A stretch of 64,000 nt of DNA from Harmothoe impar (lineage: Eukaryota > Annelida > Polychaeta > Phyllodocida > Polynoidae): positions 37,590,186 through 37,654,185 of the forward strand of contig OX381709.1 in assembly GCA_947462335.1 (NCBI GenBank), given 5' to 3'. The notes under the pieces were generated by a model. That model saw only the letters and a program-made list of their open reading frames with translations, did no database searches and was not told where the DNA came from. The translations under genes were made by a program, and so were the position numbers. Positions 34,402 to 45,011 of the stretch are shown here, in pieces; the stretch's first letter is position 1; each line of letters begins with the position of its first letter.

Positions 34402-36084
34402 ATGGAGGGACAACCGGAAGTAACCCCCAGCGCCCCTGCCCATGGGGATGCTGGGAGTGAAAAGAGTGCGATGAGTAAGGACAGTGGGGAGGGTGGTAGT
34501 AAGGGTTACAGTGAGGGCAGCGGGGAGGGCAGTGGGGAGCAGGTGGTCGTCAAAGAACAGGTCAAGGCCGTAGTGGGTGACCTTGAGAACGTCCTTGGGG
34601 AGCTGAAAACTGTTGTGGGAGACCTGCGTACCCTGGTTAACCAGATTGATGTGGTGACCAGTAAAATTGACGAGGAATATGGACCAGATGGACCAGATGG
34701 GCCAGATGTTGATATGCCAAACGGGGTGCAATCGGCTACTGGCAGGGGCGCACATAACCGAGTTGAAGCACGGAAGAGTGTTGCAGAAGGTCGAAATGGT
34801 GGTGTAGAAATGCGAGTTGACAAGCGAAGAAGATCAGCTTCGCTATTAGAAACCGGAACTCCGAAGCGAGAAGTGCCTGCCTTTGTTCGCCACTCGCTAT
34901 CTCAACCATTCGATGCCCTTGGACCTAACCCAAAGGACTGGGTCTTCCATGCGCCGGCTGACTTTGCGCAGAAGGCGAGTGACTCACCCCGGCACTCGAC
35001 TTACAATAACCGAAGGAAGGATGAGCAGCTAGTGTGCCAGGCTCACAGGACGAGCTGCTCTAAGATGGAAGACGTCATGAGTACACCAAAGAAGGACGAC
35101 ATCATTATCTGTACACCCGGGAGTCTGTGTCACAAAAAGGAACATGCCCACCACGGTACGCCTCACCACACGCCCCATAGGCGCAGCACCAACAACATGG
35201 CAATCTATGAGAATGTCCCAATTGTGTCTTGTAGGACTCCTTCAAAGTCCTCAAGTGTTAACTCAAGATCCCCAAGGACCTCTAGTGGCAGCAAAGGCCA
35301 CTCACCAAGGACTAGTAACAGCAGTGGTATCGGGAACAGTAACGAGAGTGGTAACGGTAATACTTTCGGTAGTTGTAGTAAGCGGGAGAAATCCCAGCGA
35401 CATAAGTCAAACCAACACCACCACCACCACCACCACCACCAACGCCCTCCCAGCACTGCCTCTGCCACCAAACGTTTAGACATGGTGGACAATACCACCC
35501 AGGTGGACCTAGCTAAGAACCTAGTAGCCAACTACTTTCTGTCATGTGAGGATAACAGGAAGAATGGACTTGTCTCTGTGGCAGATGACACTGGTGTGAG
35601 TCACGGCAATGAGCAGTTCATGAGCAAACAACGTGGTCCCCCTAGTGAGGTGCTCTCTCTCAAACAGCCAAATGACCCCAACCACTGCGTACCCTGCTCA
35701 CCCAGCCCAGACTCAGATTATTGTGGCGTCTACGAGCGCGAGCTTGATCTCAAGCTCGAGCTCATATTCGAGGATGACCTTGAGACCTGTGTGGATGACC
35801 GAAGGACGCTGGACCTGCAGTCCCACCCAGACTATGGGTCCACATATGACCGGGAACGGGTTAGCCGATGGGCAGCCTATACTCTTGTAAATATCGGCTC
35901 ACTGCCAATGTCAGATGACCAATTCGCAGAGACCCCATCTGACACCTCTTCAGATATTCTCAACGACAATGTGTTCATAACTACGGCGGCAGAACTACGC
36001 AGGCAACGAGACGCCAAGTCCAATTGGTCTTCTGTGTTTGATAGATACTACAGACATAGCCTTGAGAGCCCAGACACTGGCTGA
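34402..36084 (+). CDS. Largen (PRR16)/INSYN1-family-like protein
   Basis: 560 aa in one exon. The first in-frame ATG is at 34402, with an upstream in-frame stop at 34360. Residues 48-90 form a heptad-rich helix containing VKEQVKAVVGDLENVLGELK and ending LVNQIDVVTSKID. This matches the N-terminal helix of vertebrate Largen and INSYN1 (inhibitory synaptic factor 1). Largen promotes cell size and translation; INSYN1 is a gephyrin-associated postsynaptic protein. The rest is mostly disordered and Ser/His-rich, with an 8-His run near residue 340. The C-terminus has acidic and Trp/Tyr-containing segments (SRWAAYTLVNIGSL, NWSSVFDRYYRHS) that look conserved but that I cannot name. The vertebrate RVRF block is absent. 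Which of the two families it represents is open. Confidence 0.65.
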   Translation: MEGQPEVTPSAPAHGDAGSEKSAMSKDSGEGGSKGYSEGSGEGSGEQVVVKEQVKAVVGDLENVLGELKTVVGDLRTLVNQIDVVTSKIDEEYGPDGPDGPDVDMPNGVQSATGRGAHNRVEARKSVAEGRNGGVEMRVDKRRRSASLLETGTPKREVPAFVRHSLSQPFDALGPNPKDWVFHAPADFAQKASDSPRHSTYNNRRKDEQLVCQAHRTSCSKMEDVMSTPKKDDIIICTPGSLCHKKEHAHHGTPHHTPHRRSTNNMAIYENVPIVSCRTPSKSSSVNSRSPRTSSGSKGHSPRTSNSSGIGNSNESGNGNTFGSCSKREKSQRHKSNQHHHHHHHHQRPPSTASATKRLDMVDNTTQVDLAKNLVANYFLSCEDNRKNGLVSVADDTGVSHGNEQFMSKQRGPPSEVLSLKQPNDPNHCVPCSPSPDSDYCGVYERELDLKLELIFEDDLETCVDDRRTLDLQSHPDYGSTYDRERVSRWAAYTLVNIGSLPMSDDQFAETPSDTSSDILNDNVFITTAAELRRQRDAKSNWSSVFDRYYRHSLESPDTG

Positions 36085-37622
36085 CAACTACTTGTGTGTT
36101 AGACTAGAGTTTGTAGCTGACAAATCGTGTGTGTATTAATATTACTGCAGTATTTCCCAAGCCATGAGAAAATTAATGAAGGTAGTTTAATGTTGAAACA
36201 AAGACAACGAATATTGCAAGCAGAATTAGAATGAAAGTGAATATGATATTGGGAGTTGACACTGTTAGAGAGGTGAGGTTACCATATAGTTGATAGACAG
36301 TGACAGCAACAAAGATTGACATTGCCAAGTAATGAGTACATTAATGACAATAGCCTCGTATTGTTGCGCTTTATTGGCTGGTATTATGCTAAGGACAAGT
36401 GTCATTTGTAGCCTAATCATTACAAGTTTTGAAGTTACAGAAAATTGGTTTTCTGAAAAGGGTGACAGGGATTTGTGACAGATATTCTGCCACGGATAAA
36501 TAGAGGCCACAAAAAGGTCAAATGTGCTTAAAATACCTGTTATTAACGTTACAGGTGGAATTCATAGAGGAACATGCAAAAGGAGAAGAATGCATAGGTA
36601 GGCAAGCACGTCTATATTTACGTCCCATTCTTTGATATAGGAATAAAAGCTACCATGTATTGACATTTTCAAAATAGTTTAATTGGACACATTTACTGTC
36701 ATCCTTCTTAAGACAGTAACAAATTCGAGCACAATATTGAAAATTTTGAATCAACAAAAATTATCAGAATTTATAAAACTGTTCACGAAAGATATAGACA
36801 ACATATTGATCTACTGGAAAGAGAAATTATGTAAACTGCTGTGCTAAGGACATTGGAGCGATAACGAAAAGTGCTAGTATCATTACTCAAATAAACATTG
36901 AATTCAAAGGGAAATTAATCATACTTAGTCATATTGAACTGCAAACTAACTAATGAAAATAAGAATAGCTGTGCACCAACAGAGTAGTGAAGCTGTACAA
37001 GTACACGTACTAACTGATACAGGGATAGTATTGTTGTTATTGATTGATGATCGCTAATCAGGTTTGTTGAAAGACTTGGCTATTATATTATAGCAACAGT
37101 TGTGATAAAGAATTTGTTCCAGTTGATATTACAGGCTCCATTTCACAAATGTCCATGTGATCTAAAATATCTAAGTGAAGGATTGAAATGACAGTGCTTA
37201 AAGATTTTACATCAGTGCCAAAGATGACTGTATGAAAATATAGGTGAATTAGTTGCGATTATGACTTTAAAGGTAGAGTTAATCAGCAACTGTTCTGTGT
37301 CAACAAGAAGGGGAAACGTCATGTATATCTTCTAAAATGATTTTTTTCAATATTGATGTAAAATGTGTGAGGGAATTGAAGAATACAACATGTTTGCTTT
37401 CAGCGGTGCTTCTTTACGTATACACTTTTAATTTCTCATTAGCCTTCAAGCAGACGCCATTTCCCACAGACACATAGTTTAATCGTTACCCCTACCATTT
37501 AAGGAACTGCTTGGCCATTGCTTAGGTTTTAAGGAATGTTGAAGGTATGACAAAGCATGCAGTTGATGGAAGACTAAAATGCCTGGCATATCATCATCTC
37601 ATGTTATGAATTGGACAATAAA
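36085..37622 (+). other. probable 3' UTR and flank of the Largen-like gene
   Basis: Gene-free AT-rich sequence. Poly(A) signals AATAAA lie at 36890-36895 and 37617-37622. Which is used cannot be told from sequence. Confidence 0.4.
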
Positions 37623-37704
37623 TACTCTGCGAAAAGCGAAATGCCCGGTATCAAGTTCTTGTTTATGTGCAGAATAATAACACAGCAATTATTCGGTTAT
37701 AAAT

Positions 37705-38512
37705 GTGGCCAGGTGAGGGAAAACGTGCCTCCAGGGGGAAATGGCTTTTCAAAGTTTATGTTACAGGCTTTAAAATGATATATATTGAGCTAAAATATCC
37801 CAAGTAGTTTTGCTGTAATTGCTTGTCAAACCGGGGTTGGTGTGTACAACTGAAAATGGCAAATAAGCTCTAAATCCACTATATCTTATTATGAATACTA
37901 ATAATGTAAAAAATACAGTTTTGTTGAAAAATTACCAAACAGTATGTCTCATCACAGTCAATCCATTGACCAAAATGGAGAAATGAAACCTGACACCCAG
38001 AGTGTCTGTGGTGACTAGTACACTGAGAAAAGGTAAGAGGTACAGGGGCCCAGTGTAGCTTACATAACATGTTGATGTAAGAGATGGGCAAGATAGGCCA
38101 CTGTCCCGAGCTAGACTGCAAAGACATCTGATATTTTTATCATAAAATTGGTTCTAGAGGGAATTTCTGAGGTCTGTTTTCGATTCTGAGTTCCTTGTGA
38201 AATTTTCAGAAACATTTGTGGCAAAAAGTTCCCATTTGGAATAATGCAGTGTTTCCATGGCAACCAGAAATTGTCATCTATGCCAATTCTCCCTGTTTCC
38301 ATGGCAACAAATGTTCCTTTTATATTCCAAAAATGGAATGTTTTCAGTGGAGATGGAAAAATCCTAAACATGTCACTGGATTCCCCATAAAGAATTGGCC
38401 TCAAGCATTTTTTAGTTTATTCTTCAGTGTTTTACTCATATACTGCCCCCTGGTGGCCAAAACCAGTACTAAAAATCCCCCCCTGGAGGCACGTTTTCCC
38501 TCACCTGGCCAC
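37705..38512. mobile_element. 808-bp MITE with ~32-bp inverted ends and AAAT duplication
   Basis: The left end GTGGCCAGGTGAGGGAAAAC pairs with the right end GTTTTCCCTCACCTGGCCAC, and the pairing continues inward through CGTGCCTCCAGGGGG. AAAT flanks both sides (37701-37704, 38513-38516). No coding capacity. It contains a CTCF-like site and two CCATGGCAAC motifs. Confidence 0.85.
38444..38459 (-). promoter_or_regulatory. CTCF-like core motif inside a MITE
   Basis: Read on the minus strand it is TGGCCACCAGGGGGCA, the canonical CTCF core seen across bilaterians. Confidence 0.45.
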
Positions 38513-38516
38513 AAAT

Positions 38517-39355
38517 ATGCAAACGGAACTGGATAAGTCTTCACTCTAGTTGAGTGGACTGCTGTACAGGTAGGCCTCCCCACACACCTGTAGGCCACAT
38601 GACTTTGGCCTGGCACTGGCCAGTAAGGGTTTTACTCAGCCTGCAGCCACTGACCGAGATACTCAGGAGCGTACTATGCGCTGACACATCAACTTATGCA
38701 ATTTCTTCTTGTGACTTATCTTAAAAGTCGATAATATAATATCACCTAGTTTCAACCATATATGAATAGTGCACTCAACATCGACATCACTATTCCAATA
38801 TTCCAATAATATAACATGTAATGCAGATAACACACATGTGTTCCTGTAACCAATCAATAACCTCTTGTTGGGCAAGTGGTGTGAATGCAAGACTGCTAAC
38901 CTTATCATGTTCATCAACACAATCGGGTGGTGAAGTACAACCCAATGATTCAGGGCCGGCACAGAATTGATTTTCTCCTCACATAACAATCGAAATCATG
39001 ACAGTACCCACCATTTGTAGAACTGGTTCTTGGTGCCACATTATAAATGTCACCGTGCTTATAGAATGGACATTAGCAAGTTTGCTAAAGTCAACACTGC
39101 TTTAGCGATTCTTATGGCTATCTTATTTAACAATTTAGTTTATTCAATATTACTTCACAGAACATGGCCGGGAACAACAGTAACATGTTGTACTGTAAGC
39201 CCAATGTCTTGCAGTGAAGCTCAGGGTAAACCTTAGTTTTATCATAGTAGTCACCTGACAACTGTTGTGCTTTGCTTCCTAAAAACTGGACCTACATTTC
39301 AATTAACATAAAATTGAAGAGGTCATGATCATCTAAAGCCTATTAGACTTACTTG
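38517..39355. other. no gene seen
   Basis: No supportable gene or named repeat. Confidence 0.45.
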
Positions 39356-39359
39356 CTGA

Positions 39360-40550
39360 TGTGACTACACTTGATATAAGGAACACAGACAGTCAACCCA
39401 TGCAGTATGGAAGTTCATTTATCCATGTGGGTCTTCCTTTCATCATTGTTCCTTTTCTTTCTTTTATTCATGACATTCACATCATGGGTTCATTTCCAAA
39501 GGCTTATTCCTCAAAATCTCACAAAAGCACATTTGGGATGATTTAGTAGAACCATGAAGGATGACATTCTGAAAGTGGTGCTTTTTGAATGAAAACTATT
39601 TTGGGTGGCTTTGAGAACCACTTGGGAGTTCTCATTAAATATCTAGTCATCAATTACCTTTCTCCTTGCAAGCCTCATAATGAGTGTTAACCCTGCCGTA
39701 AACAATACATAAAGGAGTTCCAAAGCTCCCCATTTTCCCAGCTCACATGACCAACCCACATGACTCACTATGGATTTGATATTTGAGGAAGAGGTGCCCT
39801 TGTTTATGAAATTGATCGTACTACAATCTATGCTCTAACACCCACAGTTATGGGCTAAATGATTTTTTTCAACCTTTCTAAATCAAGACGACTTCCCTCT
39901 TTTATTAATTTTAAGCACTTCACTCGGTTGTCACATCGTAAAAAGGCTTCCTCATTAACCGCAAACTCAGAATCTGGCCTGTAAATAATGCTCTCTTCAC
40001 ATGTTTAAGCTCACTTTATTTATTCAGGCAAATCAAAATTTGTCATGTTCCTCATAAACGCTACCGCGGCTCCTCTTTTTAAGTAATAGGACGTGAAGTA
40101 ATGAAAACCTTAAGCAAACTCAATGACTAAGAAAAAAGTTTCTTTAAACTAGGTTCAATTAAAGGTATTTGAAGATTCACATATATTGAATTAAGGCAAT
40201 GAAAAGAAATTGTGACTCAAAAAGGGTCTACAAGCTAGTGCAGTACCAGATACTACTCAACTGTCATGTTTTTACTTGTTCCCTTCCAAGGCCAACCTCT
40301 AAGGGCAAATGTCGATACTACTGACACCAAGGTTGCCCTCTCGAATGAAGAGGACAAAAACTATGGCACCACCTAGTGGTGCGTTGACTGCCTTTCATAA
40401 AGTCCGGCAGGAAACACAACAGATGGCGGAACCTGGAGAAATGGCAGGAATGCCCGGCAATTCTCAAAGGGAAGGTGTCAATTGTGAACGGACTTTGAGC
40501 AAAAGAAGGCGAGCAGATGACATTGTTTCTCACTTGAATGGCTGAGACTT
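39360..40550 (+). repeat. diverged direct duplication, copy A
   Basis: Blocks such as GAGAACCACTTGGGAGTTCT (near 39614) with ATTAAATAT, and GAAACACAACAG near 40411, recur in order in 42400-43640 (GAGAACCACTTAGGAGTTCT near 42600, GAAAACACAACAG near 43508). About 3 kb separates the copies. Confidence 0.65.
40304..40545 (+). other. possible terminal exon, copy A (tentative)
   Basis: After an AG at 40303 the frame GQMSILLTP... runs 80 codons to a stop. Its duplicate at 43393-43619 also follows an AG at the matching position, in the same phase, and reads GQIPVLLTP. Both end with a similar basic stretch (GVNCERTLSKRRR versus GVNRGRTLVKRNQ). The preserved phase hints at coding, but no family is recognised and no upstream exons were found. 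Confidence 0.25.
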
Positions 40551-41725
40551 TTTTATGGAACTTTCTATACAATTCTGGTATTAACGAGTGAAAAACACGT
40601 CATCTAATCAACGATAAGGAATCGACCTGAGAGCTATGATCCAAAGGCATTTAGAAGACAATGGTTATGACAGATTATTAGGGATTTAGCTTAGAAAGGC
40701 CAATTAATATACAATGACCAATTAGCGTTGTAAAAGTTCAAATCTGAAACACATCTATGAGCTGCTGCACAGCAAAATTATAACGATATCGTCAAAACCA
40801 AATAAGAAATTGAAGATTATAATGCATTTCTAAAGGACAACGAGATCGTTGATGGCTGTACAAAACCCCCACTCTACTAGGTAGGCTATCTACTTATTAT
40901 TGTGGTGGGATTTAAGGGGTGAGGACGGGCCAGGTGACTTTTAAAATAAAATACTTCGAGGGACTTTTCCCTAATAGCGCCCCCTTTAAATCCTTGTTCC
41001 AGCCCTGCCACACATTGAACATTCGGACAGTATCCCTTCCCATCCCCTAAAGGCCAAGCAGCACCCATTCATTTTAGCTCCAACATTCAGACTAAATGGA
41101 CTAAATCAATAGTTTCTCCATTGACTCTCACTTTCACCCATGCATCCCCCTGTCGCGCTAGGTCCACCCCTCACCACACTCTCTCCTCCAAACTCCTGTG
41201 CACAACACTCAGTGTTAAACCTGTCTGTACTGTAATAGATTGAGCTGCTTAAACTATAGTATATGTGTGTTGGGGGGGGGGGGTGATATGGCTGGTAAGT
41301 ATGGCCCCTGTCTTCTACCATGAGCATCCGAGCGACCAGGTGAGCAGCTCAGACAGCCAAAGGGGCTGCTCACATGCATGTCTGTGTGTTCTGTATTAAA
41401 GACTTGTGGTTTCAGCAGACACTAAGGTATGGGTCACAGATCAATGTATACATCAATACAACCTCCTCCCCATCCACCTCACCTTACACGACACCAAACA
41501 CTGCACTATACATTCTCAACTGCCTGCTACCCTTCTACAGATCAGTTCTTGTGCCAAATAAAGGCCAAGTAAATGATGATAAAATATTTGCTAGTGTTCT
41601 CTTTTGCCTTGACTGATAATATGCCAAATATTCTCAAACATTACTCCAATGTTTCCCAGGGATGTGAAGTGTATACTGTTATGCCTGTGTAGCACTCATC
41701 ATCTTTGCATCAGGTGAATCAACAT
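40551..41725. other. no gene seen
   Basis: Unique-looking sequence with a G-run at 41271-41282. Confidence 0.45.
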
Positions 41726-41729
41726 AATT

Positions 41730-41850
41730 ACACGCTCAGAAAAGTCAGCGTCATTGTCGCTAAAACCACTCTCACCTGAAGGTCAGGCAGTGTGCGACTT
41801 TCAGGTGAGAGTGGTTTTAGCGACAATGACGCTGACTTTTCTGAGTGTGT
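41730..41850. repeat. near-perfect 51-bp hairpin
   Basis: The arms 41730-41780 and 41800-41850 are reverse complements with one mismatch; the loop is 19 bases. No target duplication is visible. It could be a recent fold-back element or a hairpin-RNA source. Confidence 0.95.
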
Positions 41851-42395
41851 ATAGTGTTATTGTTGCTGATCACTAGTGTTATCGTAGGGCAAAACTCTTT
41901 ACTGAGAATTGTACCTATATAAAAACCACCTGTCCAACCACTCTGTAGTAACGATGTATACAGTACTCCTAATGATCAAATGTGTTTTTTCACACCTCAG
42001 ATAATGCATTTTGTCAGGTTTCTTGAGTTTCTTAGAAATACATTCGTGCACTTCCTCAACATCACTTTCAGTACATAAGATATTGTGAAAGTACATTATA
42101 TTCCTTACCTAACACTATAGCACTGAGCTAAGGGAGAGAACGAGGGGAATCCTGGATGATAAAGAAGATGCTGGGATACGTGCACTAGCATAAGGTCAAC
42201 CTCATGAAGGCTGCTACTGTCGCCAGTAGCTTGTGGTCAATGTTGACACATGTTGATAGGTGAGTATCCGCGCCGAAAGGCACCTCTCAGCAGCCAAGCT
42301 TTTAATTGAATTTAGGCTAAACTGAGAATTTAGGTTTTATCCAAAGTGGGAGTGGCTTCTGAAATTCTTTCTGGATCAAAAATGCAATCTATAGA
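41851..42395. other. no gene seen
   Basis: No supportable gene or repeat. Confidence 0.45.
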
Positions 42396-42814
42396 GTGTG
42401 AAACAGATACTCACTTTCCCTTTCATTAGCATCAACTTTTCTTTGCCATTATGGTATCCACATCATTGATGGATTAGTTCCCAAAGAATATTCCTTAAAA
42501 CATCCCGACATTTAGGCTAAGGATGATTTGGTGGAAAATGAACACTGACACTTTGAGCATGGTGTTTTTTTCAATGAAATTAAATTTGTGTTGGGGTTTG
42601 AGAACCACTTAGGAGTTCTCATTAAATATTGAGTCATTAATTACTGCTCCCTTTCTCAGGCTCACACCAATTCACCCTGCCCTAAACAATAACCACAGCA
42701 TCCCAGATATTCCCACTGTCCCAACCCACATTACTCAACATGATTATTTTAAATTGGCACCAAAACAGCTAAATGTGAAACTACAGTATAGGCCTCTAAC
42801 ACAATGGCCCAGTG

Positions 42815-43078
42815 CACTCAAAAAATTAACTTGTCTCCAGACTCTTCAAAATGACGGTCATAAAAAAAACGAGTCAAAAACTTGTCTAAGTGACAAGGAA
42901 GCGGGTCTTCTAGCTGGAGATAGAAGACCCACTTGGTATGTGCCAGCCCAAAACCCGACATTTGCCAGCTCCAGATTCTATTTGTGGGATGGTAACCTGA
43001 TATGTTAGACAACTTTTGACTCGTTTATTTTATGACAGTCACTTAGTCGAATCTGGGGACGAGTTTACTTTTTCAGTG
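42815..43078. mobile_element. 264-bp MITE with ~75-bp inverted ends
   Basis: The left side (CACTCAAAAAATTAACTTGT...) is the imperfect reverse complement of the right side (...GAGTTTACTTTTTCAGTG). The best paired block is GAGTCAAAAACTTGTCTAA near 42871 with TTAGACAACTTTTGACTC near 43005. No coding capacity. Confidence 0.75.
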
Positions 43079-43258
43079 TGGAGCCTCTGGATGGAGGCAG
43101 CCATCTTGCAGGACACCAAATCCCGTGCCCATTACCATCCTAGGAGGGAGATTTCATGAGATTCCCATTGTCTCTGGCCAGCTTATCAGTGTTATCTTAG
43201 GGTAGATAGTGGAGATAAGGGCCAAGCTGGTAGAGATAAGGGCTGCACAGGTGTGAGG
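43079..43258 (+). repeat. ~180-bp dispersed repeat (inverted copy at 54008-54191)
   Basis: Shares GGAGCCTCTGGATGGAGGCA, GGCCAGCTTATCAGTGTTAT and GGGCTGCACAGGTGTGA with the minus strand of 54008-54191, about 10.9 kb away. Confidence 0.85.
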
Positions 43259-43392
43259 TAATAAGTTTTTATTAATAATGTTTCTGAAATCAATTCATTC
43301 TGCATACACCGAATATTAATATTCATTATGAAATGAAATATATAACAGCACCTCTATAGGTAAAATGTAACTTCCCATTTCTCAGATTCTAG

Positions 43393-43619
43393 GTCAAATC
43401 CCAGTGTTACTGACGCCACACTCAAGCAATGTTGCTCTTCCAAAAGAAAATGACAAAAAGTCATGTCGCAGAGTGGCACAGGTGTCATCTTTTATGCAAT
43501 CCCAAAGAAAACACAACAGGTTGGCTGTTACTGGGGAATTGGCAGCAACATTTAGCCATTCTTCCTACTGGAATAAAGGTGTTAATCGTGGAAGAACCTT
43601 GGTCAAAAGAAATCAATGA
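43393..43619 (+). other. possible terminal exon, copy B (tentative)
   Basis: See copy A at 40304-40545. The frame from the AG at 43392 runs to TGA at 43619. No family recognised. Confidence 0.25.
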
Positions 43620-43640
43620 TGAGCAGAATACTACGAAGGT

Positions 43641-44827
43641 AGAGAAGAGCCAAAACACAGTTGCAAACCAAAAAGTGATATTTAGAATTGAAAATGTTGG
43701 TTGATTGTCATTTAGGTTGGGCAGATTGAGCTACTTCATTAGTTGCATGTATATTTGCATGGATACTAAAACTGACATATTGAATGTGCCACATAGTGGG
43801 CTTACTAATTTATTTCAGTGGATAGATATACAATTTATAAAGTCAGAGAATGGAGTAGTGGTTATAGTTTAGGGCAGGGTGGTCAGAGGAAAGTGGACAT
43901 TTTCTGTCTGTGACTCGCAGATAATCCAGCTGCCATGAGCTGTAACAGGCCCTGCCTGGCTAAGAGCAAATGTTTTGTGGTGCCACCTGATGAGAGATAC
44001 TGGAAGTATTAACATTCAATAGGCTGACAGCAGATGGCATGACAGGTTGAGATCTTCCCTGTGGAAAAGCTGATGAATGTGTCTCATGAGATCGATACTA
44101 GTTGATAGTCTTTGACCAGGTGACGTCTTTGACCATGTGACATCGTTGACCTGGTGACGTCTTTGGCCGACAAGCTTTATAATCGCTGAAATGGGGCCTA
44201 TATAGAAAGAAATGGGTGGAAAAATTTAAAGTATATATTACAACATTATATGTCACAAATTCATAGCACTATCAATTTTATCCTTTCACATGAAAGATGG
44301 CATTTGACCAAACACAGCCGGGAAAACACTTCTATCATACTTGCACATGATTAACATTAATTATGGTAATTTCTAATTGTTCAACATACGTCACTAGATA
44401 CATAATGCAGCATCTATAGAGAATTAGATGATAAGAGGAAGCCTATGATTTACCAGTTTACTGTGATAGTAAAGGGAAACTACCAGGTGCCCAGGCTACA
44501 GCAGCATATCACCCTACGGAATGTGTGCATATTCAGGCTGTATATGTACCAAAGCAGCAACTCACCCTTTATCAATATTCTCAGAGTGGTAAAGTAACAC
44601 CAACAGATTTTGGGAGCAAATAGTGGGCAACGTCTAGAAGGTTGACCACACATTTTGTTTAAAAACAAAGTGTAGCACCTTTTTCTATGCAAATATGATC
44701 ATACAGTGGAATGGCTAACATGTATATGGTCATGTACCACTAGTCATCCACTGATGTCTGTGGCTGTATTCTTCAGATAAAGGTGGATTGTCTGCCCCAT
44801 GCACCATATATATATCCAATTTCAACA
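43641..44827. other. no gene; small minisatellite inside
   Basis: Apart from the minisatellite at 44109-44168 I see nothing supportable. Confidence 0.45.
44109..44168. repeat. 17-bp minisatellite, 3.5 copies
   Basis: Units TCTTTGACCAGGTGACG, TCTTTGACCATGTGACA and TCGTTGACCTGGTGACG, then a partial TCTTTGGCC. Each contains TGACC, and two of the three a TGACGTC-type CRE core across the junction. Confidence 0.9.
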
Positions 44828-45011
44828 CAGGGGCGGACCCAGGAATTTGAAAAGGGGGGGGGGGGTCCACCAAACACCAAAGTACTGAAAAGTGACGCGA
44901 CACGACTTGCGGAGAATCAAATCATTAAAAGCCTATCATTAAAAAAATCTAAATTTTTTTCCAAAAGGGGGGGGGTCCGGACCTCCAGGACCCCCCCTGG
45001 ATCCGCCGCTG
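44828..45011. mobile_element. 184-bp hAT-like MITE
   Basis: Starts CAGGGGCGGACCCAGG and ends CCTGGATCCGCCGCTG, an inverted pair of the CAG..GGCGGA type common to hAT MITEs in animals. The interior has G and C runs. No clear 8-bp duplication is seen. Confidence 0.7.

Larger units (their letters stand above)
42400..43640 (+). repeat. diverged direct duplication, copy B
   Basis: Partner of 39360-40550. It has since received the MITE at 42815-43078 and a dispersed repeat at 43079-43258. Confidence 0.65.

Noticed and set aside
35205..35531. Minus-strand frame with a run of Trp
   Set aside because: Antisense reading of the poly-His CAC repeat of the Largen-like gene.
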